From an uncultured Actinomyces sp. (GTDB lineage Bacteria > Actinomycetota > Actinomycetes > Actinomycetales > Actinomycetaceae): a DNA stretch of 7,715 nt. This document shows, piece by piece, positions 1 to 6,804 of the stretch. The number at the start of each line of letters is the position of its first letter. The first letter of the stretch is position 1. The notes below the pieces were generated by a model. That model searched no databases and was not told the origin of the DNA. It saw only the letters and a list, made by a program, of their open reading frames with translations. Location of the stretch: contig CALBAF010000305.1 of NCBI GenBank assembly GCA_937926415.1, positions 1 to 7,715 on the forward strand. The letters are read 5' to 3'. The translations under genes and the position numbers were made by a program.

Positions 1-189
1 GCCCTGGCCACGGAGTTGGCCTACGGCTATCTGCGTTTTCGCGGGCGGCTGGATTTTCTGCTGGATACCCTTCTGGCTGCGCCCGGCCGTACGTCTTCCG
101 CCATGCGCCGCATTCTGGGACTGGCCGCCTATGAGATCCTGTTTCTGCAAAGCGTTCCCGCATACGCCAGCGTGGACTGGGCCGTGGAG
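1..189 (+). CDS. rsmB: 16S rRNA m5C methyltransferase RsmB, NusB-domain fragment (both ends missing)
   Basis: Frame 1 is open from base 1 and reads as the NusB-like RNA-binding domain at the N-terminus of RsmB/Sun, the enzyme that methylates C967 of 16S rRNA. Visible family signatures are [17 protein letters not shown] (codons 6-22), then [20 protein letters not shown] followed by ASVDWAVE, matching the RsmB pattern 'YG.LR..g.LD' and 'LrlgaYqllFl..vPa.A.v.eAVe'. Only about 63 codons are present; the methyltransferase domain is absent. The protein pattern ends at the Glu codon at 187-189, and what follows in this frame is antisense to purT and stops at 243. Codon use differs from the rest of the window: of 12 leucines ten are CTG and none CTC, and all three Phe are TTT. 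The sequence resembles Desulfovibrionaceae-type RsmB rather than actinobacterial RsmB; that placement is from memory of the family, not a search. It is probably foreign sequence joined here artificially. Confidence 0.75.
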
Positions 190-191
190 AC
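186..191. other. Chimeric junction between two unrelated genomes (probable assembly artefact)
   Basis: Rightward, RsmB homology on the + strand ends at the Glu codon 187-189. Leftward, PurT homology on the - strand ends at the Val of GLPV (codon 189-191). Two convergent partial genes therefore meet with essentially no intergenic DNA, each losing its remainder, and codon preference changes at the same point. No insertion-sequence ends, target duplication or tRNA is visible. The exact breakpoint may be blurred by a few bases of shared sequence such as GAGAC. Confidence 0.75.
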
Positions 192-1154
192 GGGCAGTCC
201 CAGGATCGCGCGTGCGTGCAGCTCGAACTCGGACTGGGCTTGAGTCACCATCGTGACCATGCCGGTGTCGTGGGGGCGGGGCGAGAGCTCAGAGAACCAG
301 ACGTCGTCACCCTTCACGAAGAACTCAACGCCGAAGATGCCGAGGCACGGGCCGTTTCCGGCCTCAGCCAGGGCGTCGGTCACGGCCTTGGCCATCTGTC
401 GCGCACCCTCGAGGGCGGCCTCGCTCATGGCCATGGGCTGCCAGGATTCGACGTAGTCACCACCCTCCTGGCGGTGACCAATCGGAGCGCAGAAGCTCGT
501 CGTCACGGCGGCAGACGCGGCGTCCCAGGAGCGCACGGTGAGCAGCGTGATCTCGTAGTCGAAGTCAACGCCCTCTTCAACGATGACAACGCCGGTCGTG
601 GCGCGCGCGTCCTCCTCGGCGTGCGCCCAGGCGGAGGCGGCCTGCTCGGGTCCCGTCACGCGGGACTGGCCGTGCCCGGAGGAGGACATCGTGGGCTTAA
701 CGAAGGCGGGGTAACCAACCTCGTCGAGAGCCGCGGCCAACTCAGCCTCGCTGCGCGCAAAGCGGAAGGCCGATGTGCGCACGCCGGGCAGGGATGCGGC
801 GAGGTTACGGATGCGCTGACGATCCATCGTCGCTTGGACGGCAAAGGCGTTGGGGACGACGCGCACGCCGCGCTCTTCATAGGCGCTCAGCTCGTCTGTC
901 GCAATGGCCTCGACCTCGGGGACGATGAGGTCAACATCGACGTTGTCGAGCACCTCGCGCAGAGCCTGCGGGTCGCTCATGTCAAAGACGCGGGATTCGT
1001 CCGCGACCTGCATGGCGGGGGCATTGGCGTAGGAGTCGCAGGCGATCACGGTGCATCCGTAGCGTTGCAGGGCGATCACGACTTCCTTACCGAGTTCGCC
1101 CGATCCCAGCAGCAGTACGCGTGCCGGCAGTGGCACGGGAAGCGTCATTGTCAT
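186..1154 (-). CDS. purT: Formate-dependent phosphoribosylglycinamide formyltransferase (PurT), C-terminus missing
   Basis: PurT is a cytosolic ATP-grasp enzyme that makes formyl-GAR from GAR, formate and ATP in purine synthesis, a folate-independent alternative to PurN. The N-terminal pre-ATP-grasp domain has [10 protein letters not shown] (14-24) and [12 protein letters not shown] (77-88). The ATP-grasp core has [12 protein letters not shown] (152-163), [16 protein letters not shown] (192-207), [13 protein letters not shown] (222-234) and [14 protein letters not shown] (287-300), including likely metal ligands E277 and E289 and GAR-contacting D296. H161 replaces the Lys usual in the SSGKGQ loop. 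Homology stops at GLPV (319-322); the remaining in-frame codons to a stop at 129 are antisense rsmB and are not PurT. Against E. coli PurT (392 aa) about 80 C-terminal residues are missing, including the GAR phosphate ligands equivalent to K355, R362 and R363. The start ATG overlaps the uvrC stop, with GGGAGGA six bases upstream. The truncation is probably a window artefact, so the native gene is likely functional. Confidence 0.93.
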
Positions 1155-3166
1155 GGTGTATCCTCCCTCGACGATGCCGCTAGCCTATCGCGGATCGTGC
1201 GCGCAAGGCCGAGTCCCACGCCCTTGACCTCGGCAATCTGCTCGGGCGTGGCCTCGCGAATCCGCTTCACAGAGCCAAAATGCTTCAGTAGCGCGGCCTG
1301 GCGCGTCGGTCCAAGCCCTGGGATGGAATCGAGAACCGAGCGGCGCTGAGCCTTCGACCGGCGCTTGCGGTGCTTCGTAATAGCGAAGCGGTGGGACTCG
1401 TCGCGCAGATACTGCAGGAGGTAGAGAGCCTCCGACGTGCGCGGCAGGATCAGCGGGAAGTCGTCGCCGGGAATCCACACCTCTTCGAGGCGCTTAGCCA
1501 GGCCCACAACGGGCACGTCCGCGCCGACTGCGTCCAGGGCGGCTCGGGCCGCGTTCACCTGGGGCAGGCCGCCGTCCACGACGACCAGGTCGGGCCGGTA
1601 AGAGAAGCGCTTGGGACGTCCCGTCGTTGCGTCGATCGGACCCGAGGCGTAGGCAACGCCGTCCTCGTCCTCTCCGTCGACGCCGGCCTCCTCGGCGAGC
1701 AGGCGCGAGAAGCGGCGCGTGAGAACCTCGTTCATCGCGCTCGTGTCGTCGGGGGTGCCGTTTCCGTCCTCGCCGCGGATGTTGTAGGTGCGGTACGCGT
1801 CCTTGCGGGGCATGCCGTCCTCGAACACCACCATCGAGGCAACCTGATTCTCCCCGCCCGTGTGCGAGACGTCGTAGCACTCGATGCGCAGCGGCGCGCC
1901 GGGCAGATCGAGATTCTCAGCCAGTTGCTCGAGCGCCTTCGAACGCGCCGTAATGTCGCCCGCGCGCTTCGTGCGGTGCAGCGCGAGGGCCTGGCGTGCG
2001 TTCTCCGTGACCGTATCCATGATCTGGGCCTTCGGGCCGCGCTTGGGCACGTGCACCGACACGGACGCGCCCCGCATCTCGGCCAGCCAGCGCGCGATGG
2101 TCTCCCTCTCCTCCGGCTCGACGGAGACGAGCACCTCGCGAGGGATCGCCGAGGTCGGCGTATGCGCGACGTCGTCCACGCTTACGGCCGCCACCTTGGC
2201 CGCCTTCCCAGCCCCGGCCTCGTCCGGCGACGCCGAGGAATACACCTGCTCGAGGAGGCGAGCCATGAGCTCCGCATCGTCCGCGCCATCCACGCGCTCG
2301 ATCACCCAGCCGCGCGTGCCTCGAATGCGTCCGCCGCGCACGTGGAAGACGTGCACCGCGGCATCCAAGTCATCACTCACGAGCGAGAACACGTCCGCGT
2401 CCGACCCATCGTCGAGCACAACCGCGTTGCGCTCCAGCACCGTGCGCAGCGCCTTGACGTCGTCACGCAGCTTCGCCGCACGCTCGAAGTTCAGCTCCAT
2501 CGAAGCCTGGCGCATCTGCTCCTCAAGATCGCGGATCACCGGGCCGGTGCGCCCCTCCATAAACTGGCACAAACCCTCTGCGAGCTCTCGATGCTCCTCC
2601 ATGGAGATGCGCCCTACGCACGGGGCCGAACACTTGTCGATGTACCCGAGCAGGCAGGGGCGCCCCTGAGCCTTCGCACGCTGGAACACACCCGCCGAAC
2701 ACGAGCGCATCGGGAACACTCGCAACAGCTGATCGATGGTCTCGCGGATCGCCCACACCTGCGTGTACGGACCGAAGTACCGCGACCCGGCGCGCTTACG
2801 TTCGCGCGTCACCTGCACGCGGGGGAAGCGCTCCCCCATCGACACCGCCAGGTAGGGGTAGGACTTGTCGTCCTTAAACATGACGTTGAAGCGCGGATTG
2901 AATTCCTTAATCCACGTGAACTCCAGGGTCAGGGCCTCGACTTCGGAACGAACGACGGTCCACTGCACAGCGCTCGCGGTCATCACCATCTGCTGGGTGC
3001 GCGGGTGCAGGTTCGCCAGGTCCTGGAAGTAGTTGGTGAGGCGGTTGCGCAGGTTTTTGGCCTTGCCGACGTAGATGACGCGACCCTGAGGATCGGAGAA
3101 TCGGTAGACGCCCGGCGAGGTCGGAATGTCTCCCGTGCGGGGTCGGTACGTCGAAGGATCTGCCAC
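1151..3166 (-). CDS. uvrC: UvrABC excinuclease subunit C
   Basis: UvrC joins the UvrB-DNA complex in nucleotide excision repair and cuts on both sides of the lesion. All domains are present in 671 residues, a usual actinobacterial length. The GIY-YIG nuclease for the 3' cut is at about 15-100 (GVY 19-21, YVG 32-34, R42, metal-ligand Glu E82). Four cysteines, C156, C171, C179 and C183, have the spacing of the UvrC [4Fe-4S] site. A UVR motif that contacts UvrB is at about 206-241 ([22 protein letters not shown]). The RNase H-like endonuclease for the 5' cut has D432 ([10 protein letters not shown]), D531 (VVVDGG) and H592 (RDESHRFA). Tandem helix-hairpin-helix motifs end the protein (612-663). 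Linkers at about 312-340 and 491-515 are Ala- or acid-rich and look like ordinary spacers. The GTG start fits the family N-terminus; no in-frame ATG, GTG or TTG lies between it and the upstream stop at 3239-3241. The stop overlaps the purT start as ATGA. Confidence 0.97.
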   Translation of the reverse strand: MADPSTYRPRTGDIPTSPGVYRFSDPQGRVIYVGKAKNLRNRLTNYFQDLANLHPRTQQMVMTASAVQWTVVRSEVEALTLEFTWIKEFNPRFNVMFKDDKSYPYLAVSMGERFPRVQVTRERKRAGSRYFGPYTQVWAIRETIDQLLRVFPMRSCSAGVFQRAKAQGRPCLLGYIDKCSAPCVGRISMEEHRELAEGLCQFMEGRTGPVIRDLEEQMRQASMELNFERAAKLRDDVKALRTVLERNAVVLDDGSDADVFSLVSDDLDAAVHVFHVRGGRIRGTRGWVIERVDGADDAELMARLLEQVYSSASPDEAGAGKAAKVAAVSVDDVAHTPTSAIPREVLVSVEPEERETIARWLAEMRGASVSVHVPKRGPKAQIMDTVTENARQALALHRTKRAGDITARSKALEQLAENLDLPGAPLRIECYDVSHTGGENQVASMVVFEDGMPRKDAYRTYNIRGEDGNGTPDDTSAMNEVLTRRFSRLLAEEAGVDGEDEDGVAYASGPIDATTGRPKRFSYRPDLVVVDGGLPQVNAARAALDAVGADVPVVGLAKRLEEVWIPGDDFPLILPRTSEALYLLQYLRDESHRFAITKHRKRRSKAQRRSVLDSIPGLGPTRQAALLKHFGSVKRIREATPEQIAEVKGVGLGLARTIRDRLAASSREDTP
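1161..1167 (-). promoter_or_regulatory. Ribosome binding site of purT
   Basis: On the - strand GGGAGGA lies six bases before the ATG at 1154, inside the last uvrC codons. It favours this ATG over the second ATG two codons later and supports coupled translation with uvrC. Confidence 0.7.
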
Positions 3167-3172
3167 GCTCCC

Positions 3173-3178
3173 AGGGTA
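3173..3178 (-). promoter_or_regulatory. Candidate -10 box for a leaderless uvrC transcript
   Basis: On the - strand TACCCT (a TAnnnT match) is followed by six bases and then the uvrC GTG, the spacing expected if transcription starts at the start codon. The only purine-rich stretch upstream, GGGAG, ends one base before GTG, too close to act as a normal ribosome binding site. A loose -35 match, TTGGGC, lies 19 bases further upstream at 3198-3203. Leaderless mRNAs are common in Actinobacteria; assignment here is inference. Confidence 0.45.
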
Positions 3179-3195
3179 CGAGGCCGGGGCTGGGA

Positions 3196-3219
3196 ACGCC
3201 CAACACCCACCTTGGGCGT
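3196..3219. repeat. 8-bp inverted repeat with 8-bp spacer in the uvrC/glnA divergent region
   Basis: ACGCCCAA (3196-3203) is the exact inverse of TTGGGCGT (3212-3219). There is no T-tract on either side, so it does not look like a terminator. One arm overlaps the weak -35 candidate of uvrC, which makes an operator possible. The regulator is unknown, and it does not match the actinobacterial LexA box (TCGAAC-N4-GTTCGA). Confidence 0.5.
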
Positions 3220-3280
3220 GCTCTATGTCATGAAACCTTTAAATAATGAAACCAATACACACGCGCGCCACCTGTGGGCA

Positions 3281-3286
3281 TATACT
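3281..3286 (+). promoter_or_regulatory. Candidate -10 box upstream of glnA (distal)
   Basis: TATACT is a near-perfect sigma-70-type -10 hexamer in an otherwise GC-rich region, 66 bases before the glnA ATG. No good TTGACA-like element lies 16-18 bases upstream, so promoter strength is uncertain. It would give a leader of roughly 60 bases. Confidence 0.4.
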
Positions 3287-3301
3287 GGACTTGGCCACGA
3301 A

Positions 3302-3330
3302 TTGACCGATTCTTGACCTTCGAGTACAGC
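3302..3330 (+). promoter_or_regulatory. Candidate proximal glnA promoter with TTGACC direct repeat
   Basis: TTGACC at 3302-3307 is separated by 17 bases from TACAGC at 3325-3330, a plausible -35/-10 pair with an imperfect -10. A second TTGACC at 3313-3318 lies 11 bases after the first, about one helical turn, which could instead be a regulator half-site pair. Together with the TATACT box this suggests tandem promoters for glnA. Confidence 0.35.
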
Positions 3331-3340
3331 TCTCCCACAA

Positions 3341-3347
3341 AGAAGGA
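3341..3347 (+). promoter_or_regulatory. Ribosome binding site of glnA
   Basis: AGAAGGA ends five bases before the ATG at 3353 and fixes the start codon. Confidence 0.7.
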
Positions 3348-3352
3348 CGTTC

Positions 3353-4777
3353 ATGTTCACCTCCACCCAAGAGGTCGCAGACTTTATCTCCGAGCAGAAC
3401 ATCGAACTCGTCGACGTGCGCTTCTGCGACGTCCCCGGGGTTCAGCAGCACTTTACGATCCCCGTGAGCGAGTTCCTGGACGCCGCTTTGTCGGACGGTC
3501 TCATGTTTGACGGCTCCTCGGTGCGCGGCTTCACCGCGATCCACGAGTCCGACATGAAGCTCATTCCGGACATCTCCTCCGCGTTCGTCGACCCGTTCCG
3601 TGACCGCAAGACCCTGGTCGTCAACTTCTCCATCGTCGACCCCTTCACCGACGAGCCCTTCTCGCGCGACCCCCGCCAGGTGGCCGCCAAGGCCGAGGCC
3701 TACCTGCGCTCGACCGGCATCGCCGACGAGTGCTTCATCGGGGCCGAGGCCGAGTTCTACCTCTTCGACGACGTGCGCTACCAGGTCAGCCCCCACAACA
3801 CCTTCTTCTCCGTCGACTCCCCCGAGGCGTACTGGAACACCGGCCGCGCCGAAGAGGGCGGCAACATGGGCTACAAGGTACCCATCAAGGGCGGCTACTT
3901 CCCCGTCTCCCCCGCCGACAAGTACGCGGACGTGCGCGACGAGATGAGCCGACTCCTCGAAGAGGTCGGCCTGACAATCGAGCGCGCCCACCACGAGGTC
4001 GGCTCGGGCGGCCAGCAGGAGATCAACTACCGCTTCGCGACGCTGCAGACCGCGGCCGACGACATGATGAAATTCAAGTACGTCATCAAGAACTCCGCCC
4101 TCGAGTTCGGCCACTCCGCGACCTTCATGCCCAAGCCCCTCTTCGGTGACAACGGCTCGGGCATGCACACGCACATCTCGCTGTGGAAGAACGGCGAGCC
4201 CCTGTTCTACGACGAGCGCGGCTACGGCTCCCTGTCCGACACGGCCCGCTGGTTCATCGGCGGCCTGCTCGAGCACGCGCCTGCGCTCCTCGCCTTCACA
4301 AACCCGTCGGTGAACTCCTTCCGACGCCTCGTTCCCGGCTTCGAGGCCCCGATCAACCTCGTGTACTCGGCGCGTAACCGCTCCGCATGCATCCGCATCC
4401 CGGTGACGGGCACGTCCCCGAAGGCCAAGCGCGTGGAGTACCGCGTGCCGGACCCGAGCGCGAACCCCTACCTGGCGTTCTCGGCCTGCCTCATGGCGGG
4501 CATCGACGGCATCAAGCGCCGCATCGAGCCGGCCGCGCCGATCGACAAGGACCTCTACGAGCTGCCCCCGGCCGAGTACCAGGACATTGCGAAGCTGCCC
4601 AGTTCCCTCGAGGCCGCTCTGGACGCGCTGCGCGAGGACCACGAGTTCCTCACCGAGGGAGACGTCTTCACGCAGGACCTCATTGACACGTGGCTGGAGT
4701 ACAAGGAGACCAACGAGGTCGCCCCGATGCGCGCCTACCCGCATCCCTACGAATACCAGATGTACTACGACCTGTGA
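3353..4777 (+). CDS. glnA: Glutamine synthetase, type I-beta
   Basis: This cytosolic dodecameric enzyme condenses ammonium and glutamate to glutamine using ATP, and is the main ammonium-assimilation step. At 474 residues it has full GS-I length. The N-terminal beta-grasp domain (about 15-100) includes FDGSSVRGF (52-60). The catalytic domain carries metal-binding AEAEFYLFD (131-139), [13 protein letters not shown] (213-225), the [12 protein letters not shown] signature (267-278), the flexible-loop Glu in VPGFEAP (327-333), the [10 protein letters not shown] nucleotide/glutamate site (341-350) and [13 protein letters not shown] (361-373). DLYELPPAE (400-408) contains Tyr402, equivalent to the tyrosine adenylylated by GlnE, so this is the I-beta class, regulated by reversible AMPylation rather than only by feedback binding. 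glnE is not in the window. The gene has its own upstream promoter candidates and a hairpin immediately after it, so it is probably monocistronic. It is divergent from uvrC. No disrupted motif was seen. Confidence 0.98.
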   Translation: MFTSTQEVADFISEQNIELVDVRFCDVPGVQQHFTIPVSEFLDAALSDGLMFDGSSVRGFTAIHESDMKLIPDISSAFVDPFRDRKTLVVNFSIVDPFTDEPFSRDPRQVAAKAEAYLRSTGIADECFIGAEAEFYLFDDVRYQVSPHNTFFSVDSPEAYWNTGRAEEGGNMGYKVPIKGGYFPVSPADKYADVRDEMSRLLEEVGLTIERAHHEVGSGGQQEINYRFATLQTAADDMMKFKYVIKNSALEFGHSATFMPKPLFGDNGSGMHTHISLWKNGEPLFYDERGYGSLSDTARWFIGGLLEHAPALLAFTNPSVNSFRRLVPGFEAPINLVYSARNRSACIRIPVTGTSPKAKRVEYRVPDPSANPYLAFSACLMAGIDGIKRRIEPAAPIDKDLYELPPAEYQDIAKLPSSLEAALDALREDHEFLTEGDVFTQDLIDTWLEYKETNEVAPMRAYPHPYEYQMYYDL

Positions 4778-4794
4778 TCTAATCGTCACTCAGT

Positions 4795-4824
4795 GGCCCT
4801 CGCCCCTATTAAGGGGCGAGGGCC
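4795..4824 (+). terminator. Hairpin terminator after glnA
   Basis: GGCCCTCGCCCCT (4795-4807) pairs perfectly with AGGGGCGAGGGCC (4812-4824) around the loop ATTA, giving a 13-bp GC-rich stem beginning 18 bases after the glnA stop. No T-run follows (GCGCCACAACC), so it resembles the tail-less hairpins proposed for high-GC actinobacteria, or could instead be a 3'-end stabilising structure. The next gene is on the same strand and has its own -10 candidate, which supports a terminator. Confidence 0.75.
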
Positions 4825-4837
4825 GCGCCACAACCAG

Positions 4838-4843
4838 TAGACT
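4838..4843 (+). promoter_or_regulatory. Candidate -10 box of the first acyl-CoA ligase gene
   Basis: TAGACT matches the TAnnnT pattern 14 bases after the glnA hairpin and 49 bases before the ATG at 4893. The matching -35 position would fall inside the hairpin's right arm (about 4815-4820), where no consensus is visible. Downstream of it lies an imperfect palindrome, GAAC-N5-GTTC (4850-4862), that could be a regulator site. Confidence 0.45.
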
Positions 4844-4882
4844 CACATCGAACCTGTTGTTCAGTCTTTGAACCGACATCCC

Positions 4883-4888
4883 GGAGGA
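4883..4888 (+). promoter_or_regulatory. Ribosome binding site of the first acyl-CoA ligase gene
   Basis: GGAGGA lies four bases before ATG 4893 and 13 bases before an in-frame ATG at 4902, so the first ATG is preferred. Confidence 0.7.
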
Positions 4889-4892
4889 CACG

Positions 4893-6758
4893 ATGAAGCG
4901 CATGCGTGATGGCTCGTACACGATCAAGCCGACCTACAAAGTCGGAGAGCACGACATCATTCCGGACATGCTGGCCAAGCGCGCGCTCCTGCACCCCGAC
5001 CAGGTGGCGGTCGAGCAGCGCTCCTCCGTCGGTGCCACCCGCTCCCTGACCACTTCTGAGCTCCAGCGTCAGGTCGAGTACACCGCCTGCGGCCTCATCG
5101 GCCTCGGCGTTCAGCCCGGCGACGCGGTCGCGATCCTCGCTCCGACCTCGTACGAGTGGCTCCTCCTCGACCTCGCACTCCTGTCCATCGGCGCGATCAC
5201 CGTCCCGATCTACGAGTCCGACTCTGCGGCCCAGATCGAGCACATCCTCACCGACGCACACGTGACCCGAGTCTTCACGGCCACCACCCAGCAGGCCGAG
5301 CTCGTCCACTCCGTTGCCCCCGAATACACCGTGGCGGTCGACTCCTTCGACCGCGGCGCCCAGCGCATGATCGCCCGCGCGGCCACCGGCATCACCATCG
5401 AAAACGTCGAGCAGCGCCGCGCGGCCATCTCCTCCTCGGACATCGCCACCATCATCTACACCTCCGGCACGACCGGAAACCCCAAGGGCGTGGCCCTCAC
5501 GCACGCGAACTTCGTCGCGACCTCAGAAGGCGCGCGCCAGGTCCTCGGCGAGGTCATCGACTCCCCCGAGACCCGCCTGCTCCTCTTCCTGCCCGTCGCC
5601 CACGTGCTCGCGCGCCTCGTCATGCACGTGATCCTGTCGGGCCAGGGCGTACTCGGCTTCTCTCCCAGCATCAAGAACCTCCTGCCGGACATCCAGGCCT
5701 TCAAGCCCTCCGTGCTCCTCGTCGTGCCCCGCGTCCTCGAGAAGGTCTACAACGCGGCCTCCTCCAAGGCGGGCGGCGGCATCAAGGGCCGCATGTTCGC
5801 CTGGAGCGCCAAGCAGGCGCGCACCTTCTCCGTGGCCTCAGAGAAGACCTTCGGCCCCGGCCTGTTCAAGAAGATGCGCCACGGCATCGCCGACGCGCTC
5901 GTCCTCAAGAAGATCCGCTCCGTGCTCGGCCCCAACCTGCGCTACATCGTGTCCGGCGGCGCGCCGCTGGCCACCGACCTCGCGCACTTCTACGCCGGCA
6001 TGGGCATCACCCTCATCCAGGGCTACGGCCTGTCCGAGACGACCGGCCCGATCGCCGTCCAGCACATCGGCAAGAACCCCGTCGGCAGCGTCGGCCTACC
6101 CCTGCCCGGCAACTTCATCAAGCTCGCCAAGGACGGCGAGATCCTCGTGCGCGGCCAGTCCGTCATGCCCGGCTACTACCACCTGCCCGAGCAGACCGCC
6201 GAGGTCATGCCCGACGGCAAGTGGTTCCACACGGGCGACCTCGGCTCCCTCGACCGCAAGGGCCAGCTGACCATCACCGGCCGCAAGAAGGAACTCATCG
6301 TCACCGCGGGTGGCAAGAACGTCTCCCCCGAGGTCCTCGAGGATTCCCTGGCCACGCACCCGCTGATCGCCAACGTCATCGTGGTCGGCGACCAGCGCCC
6401 CTACGTCGGTGCCCTGTTCACCCTCGACGCCGACATGCTGCCCGATTGGCTGTCCAAGCACGGCCTGCCGCAGTGCTCGCCCACCGAGGCAGCCGAGCTA
6501 CCCGCCGTTCGCGAGTCTCTCGAGAAGGCCGTCGAGCGCGCCAACAAGGCTGTCTCCCGCGCCGAGTCCATCCGCAAGTTCCGCATCATCGACGCGACCT
6601 TCACCGTCGAGAACGGCTACGTGACGCCGTCGATGAAGCTGCGCCGCCGCAAGGTCATCGCCGACTACGCCTACGAGGTCGACGCCCTGTACGGCGGCCC
6701 CGTCTCCGCCGAGCCGACGAAGAAGCGCGGGCTTTTTGGCCGCGGCAAGAAGAACTGA
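4893..6758 (+). CDS. AMP-forming long-chain acyl-CoA ligase (FadD15-like)
   Basis: A member of the ANL superfamily that activates a carboxylic acid, most likely a long-chain fatty acid, with ATP to an acyl-adenylate and then to acyl-CoA. At 621 residues it is complete. The P-loop YTSGTTGNPKG is at 189-199. LFLPVAHVLAR (231-241) is the gate-region motif of bacterial long-chain ligases of the FadD15/FAA type. GYGLSETTG (377-385), TGDLG (447-451) and the hinge GRKKELIVTAGGKNVSPEVLE (463-483) follow. The catalytic Lys is K582 in TPSMKLRRRKV. No transmembrane segment or signal peptide is evident. The last 13 residues are basic (KKRGLFGRGKKN-type), which could aid membrane contact. Its -10-like box and the preceding hairpin suggest it starts a new transcript that includes the paralog 46 bp downstream. 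Chain-length preference and whether the acyl-CoA feeds lipid synthesis or degradation cannot be read from the sequence. Confidence 0.93.
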   Translation: MKRMRDGSYTIKPTYKVGEHDIIPDMLAKRALLHPDQVAVEQRSSVGATRSLTTSELQRQVEYTACGLIGLGVQPGDAVAILAPTSYEWLLLDLALLSIGAITVPIYESDSAAQIEHILTDAHVTRVFTATTQQAELVHSVAPEYTVAVDSFDRGAQRMIARAATGITIENVEQRRAAISSSDIATIIYTSGTTGNPKGVALTHANFVATSEGARQVLGEVIDSPETRLLLFLPVAHVLARLVMHVILSGQGVLGFSPSIKNLLPDIQAFKPSVLLVVPRVLEKVYNAASSKAGGGIKGRMFAWSAKQARTFSVASEKTFGPGLFKKMRHGIADALVLKKIRSVLGPNLRYIVSGGAPLATDLAHFYAGMGITLIQGYGLSETTGPIAVQHIGKNPVGSVGLPLPGNFIKLAKDGEILVRGQSVMPGYYHLPEQTAEVMPDGKWFHTGDLGSLDRKGQLTITGRKKELIVTAGGKNVSPEVLEDSLATHPLIANVIVVGDQRPYVGALFTLDADMLPDWLSKHGLPQCSPTEAAELPAVRESLEKAVERANKAVSRAESIRKFRIIDATFTVENGYVTPSMKLRRRKVIADYAYEVDALYGGPVSAEPTKKRGLFGRGKKN

Positions 6759-6771
6759 TCCCACCACGCAC

Positions 6772-6784
6772 GGCGCTCAGCGCC
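6772..6784 (+). repeat. Small inverted repeat between the two ligase genes
   Basis: GGCGC-TCA-GCGCC forms a 5-bp stem with a 3-base loop in the 46-bp spacer. It is short and has no T-tract, so it is more likely chance or a minor mRNA structure than a terminator. Confidence 0.25.
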
Positions 6785-6792
6785 CACCCCAC

Positions 6793-6799
6793 GAAAGGA
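6793..6799 (+). promoter_or_regulatory. Ribosome binding site of the second acyl-CoA ligase gene
   Basis: GAAAGGA ends five bases before ATG 6805 and defines the start of the partial downstream gene. Confidence 0.7.
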
Positions 6800-6804
6800 C
6801 CGCA

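Noticed and set aside
3196..3219. Inverted repeat as a transcription terminator
   Set aside because: It lies between two divergent gene starts, has no T-tract on either strand, and no gene converges on it.
1370..3316. A 648-codon open frame on the + strand opposite uvrC
   Set aside because: His/Arg/Val-rich shadow of a clear full-length UvrC, with no domain and no ribosome binding site of note.
3239..4789. A 516-codon open frame on the - strand covering all of glnA
   Set aside because: It mirrors the glnA reading frame, is rich in Val, Gly, Arg and Glu from GC-biased complement codons, has no recognisable domain, and glnA is unambiguous. Long antisense frames are expected at this GC content.
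4850..4862. LexA (SOS) box upstream of the ligase gene
   Set aside because: GAAC and GTTC are separated by five bases, not four, and the flanking bases break the palindrome. The gene is not an SOS function.
4809..5504. A 231-codon - strand frame, and a similar one at 6832-7422 with matching composition
   Set aside because: The resemblance between the two only reflects the paralogous ligase genes on the other strand; neither has a domain or start signal.
6772..6784. Terminator between the two ligase genes
   Set aside because: Five base pairs with a three-base loop and no T-tract is too weak; the genes are likely one transcript.
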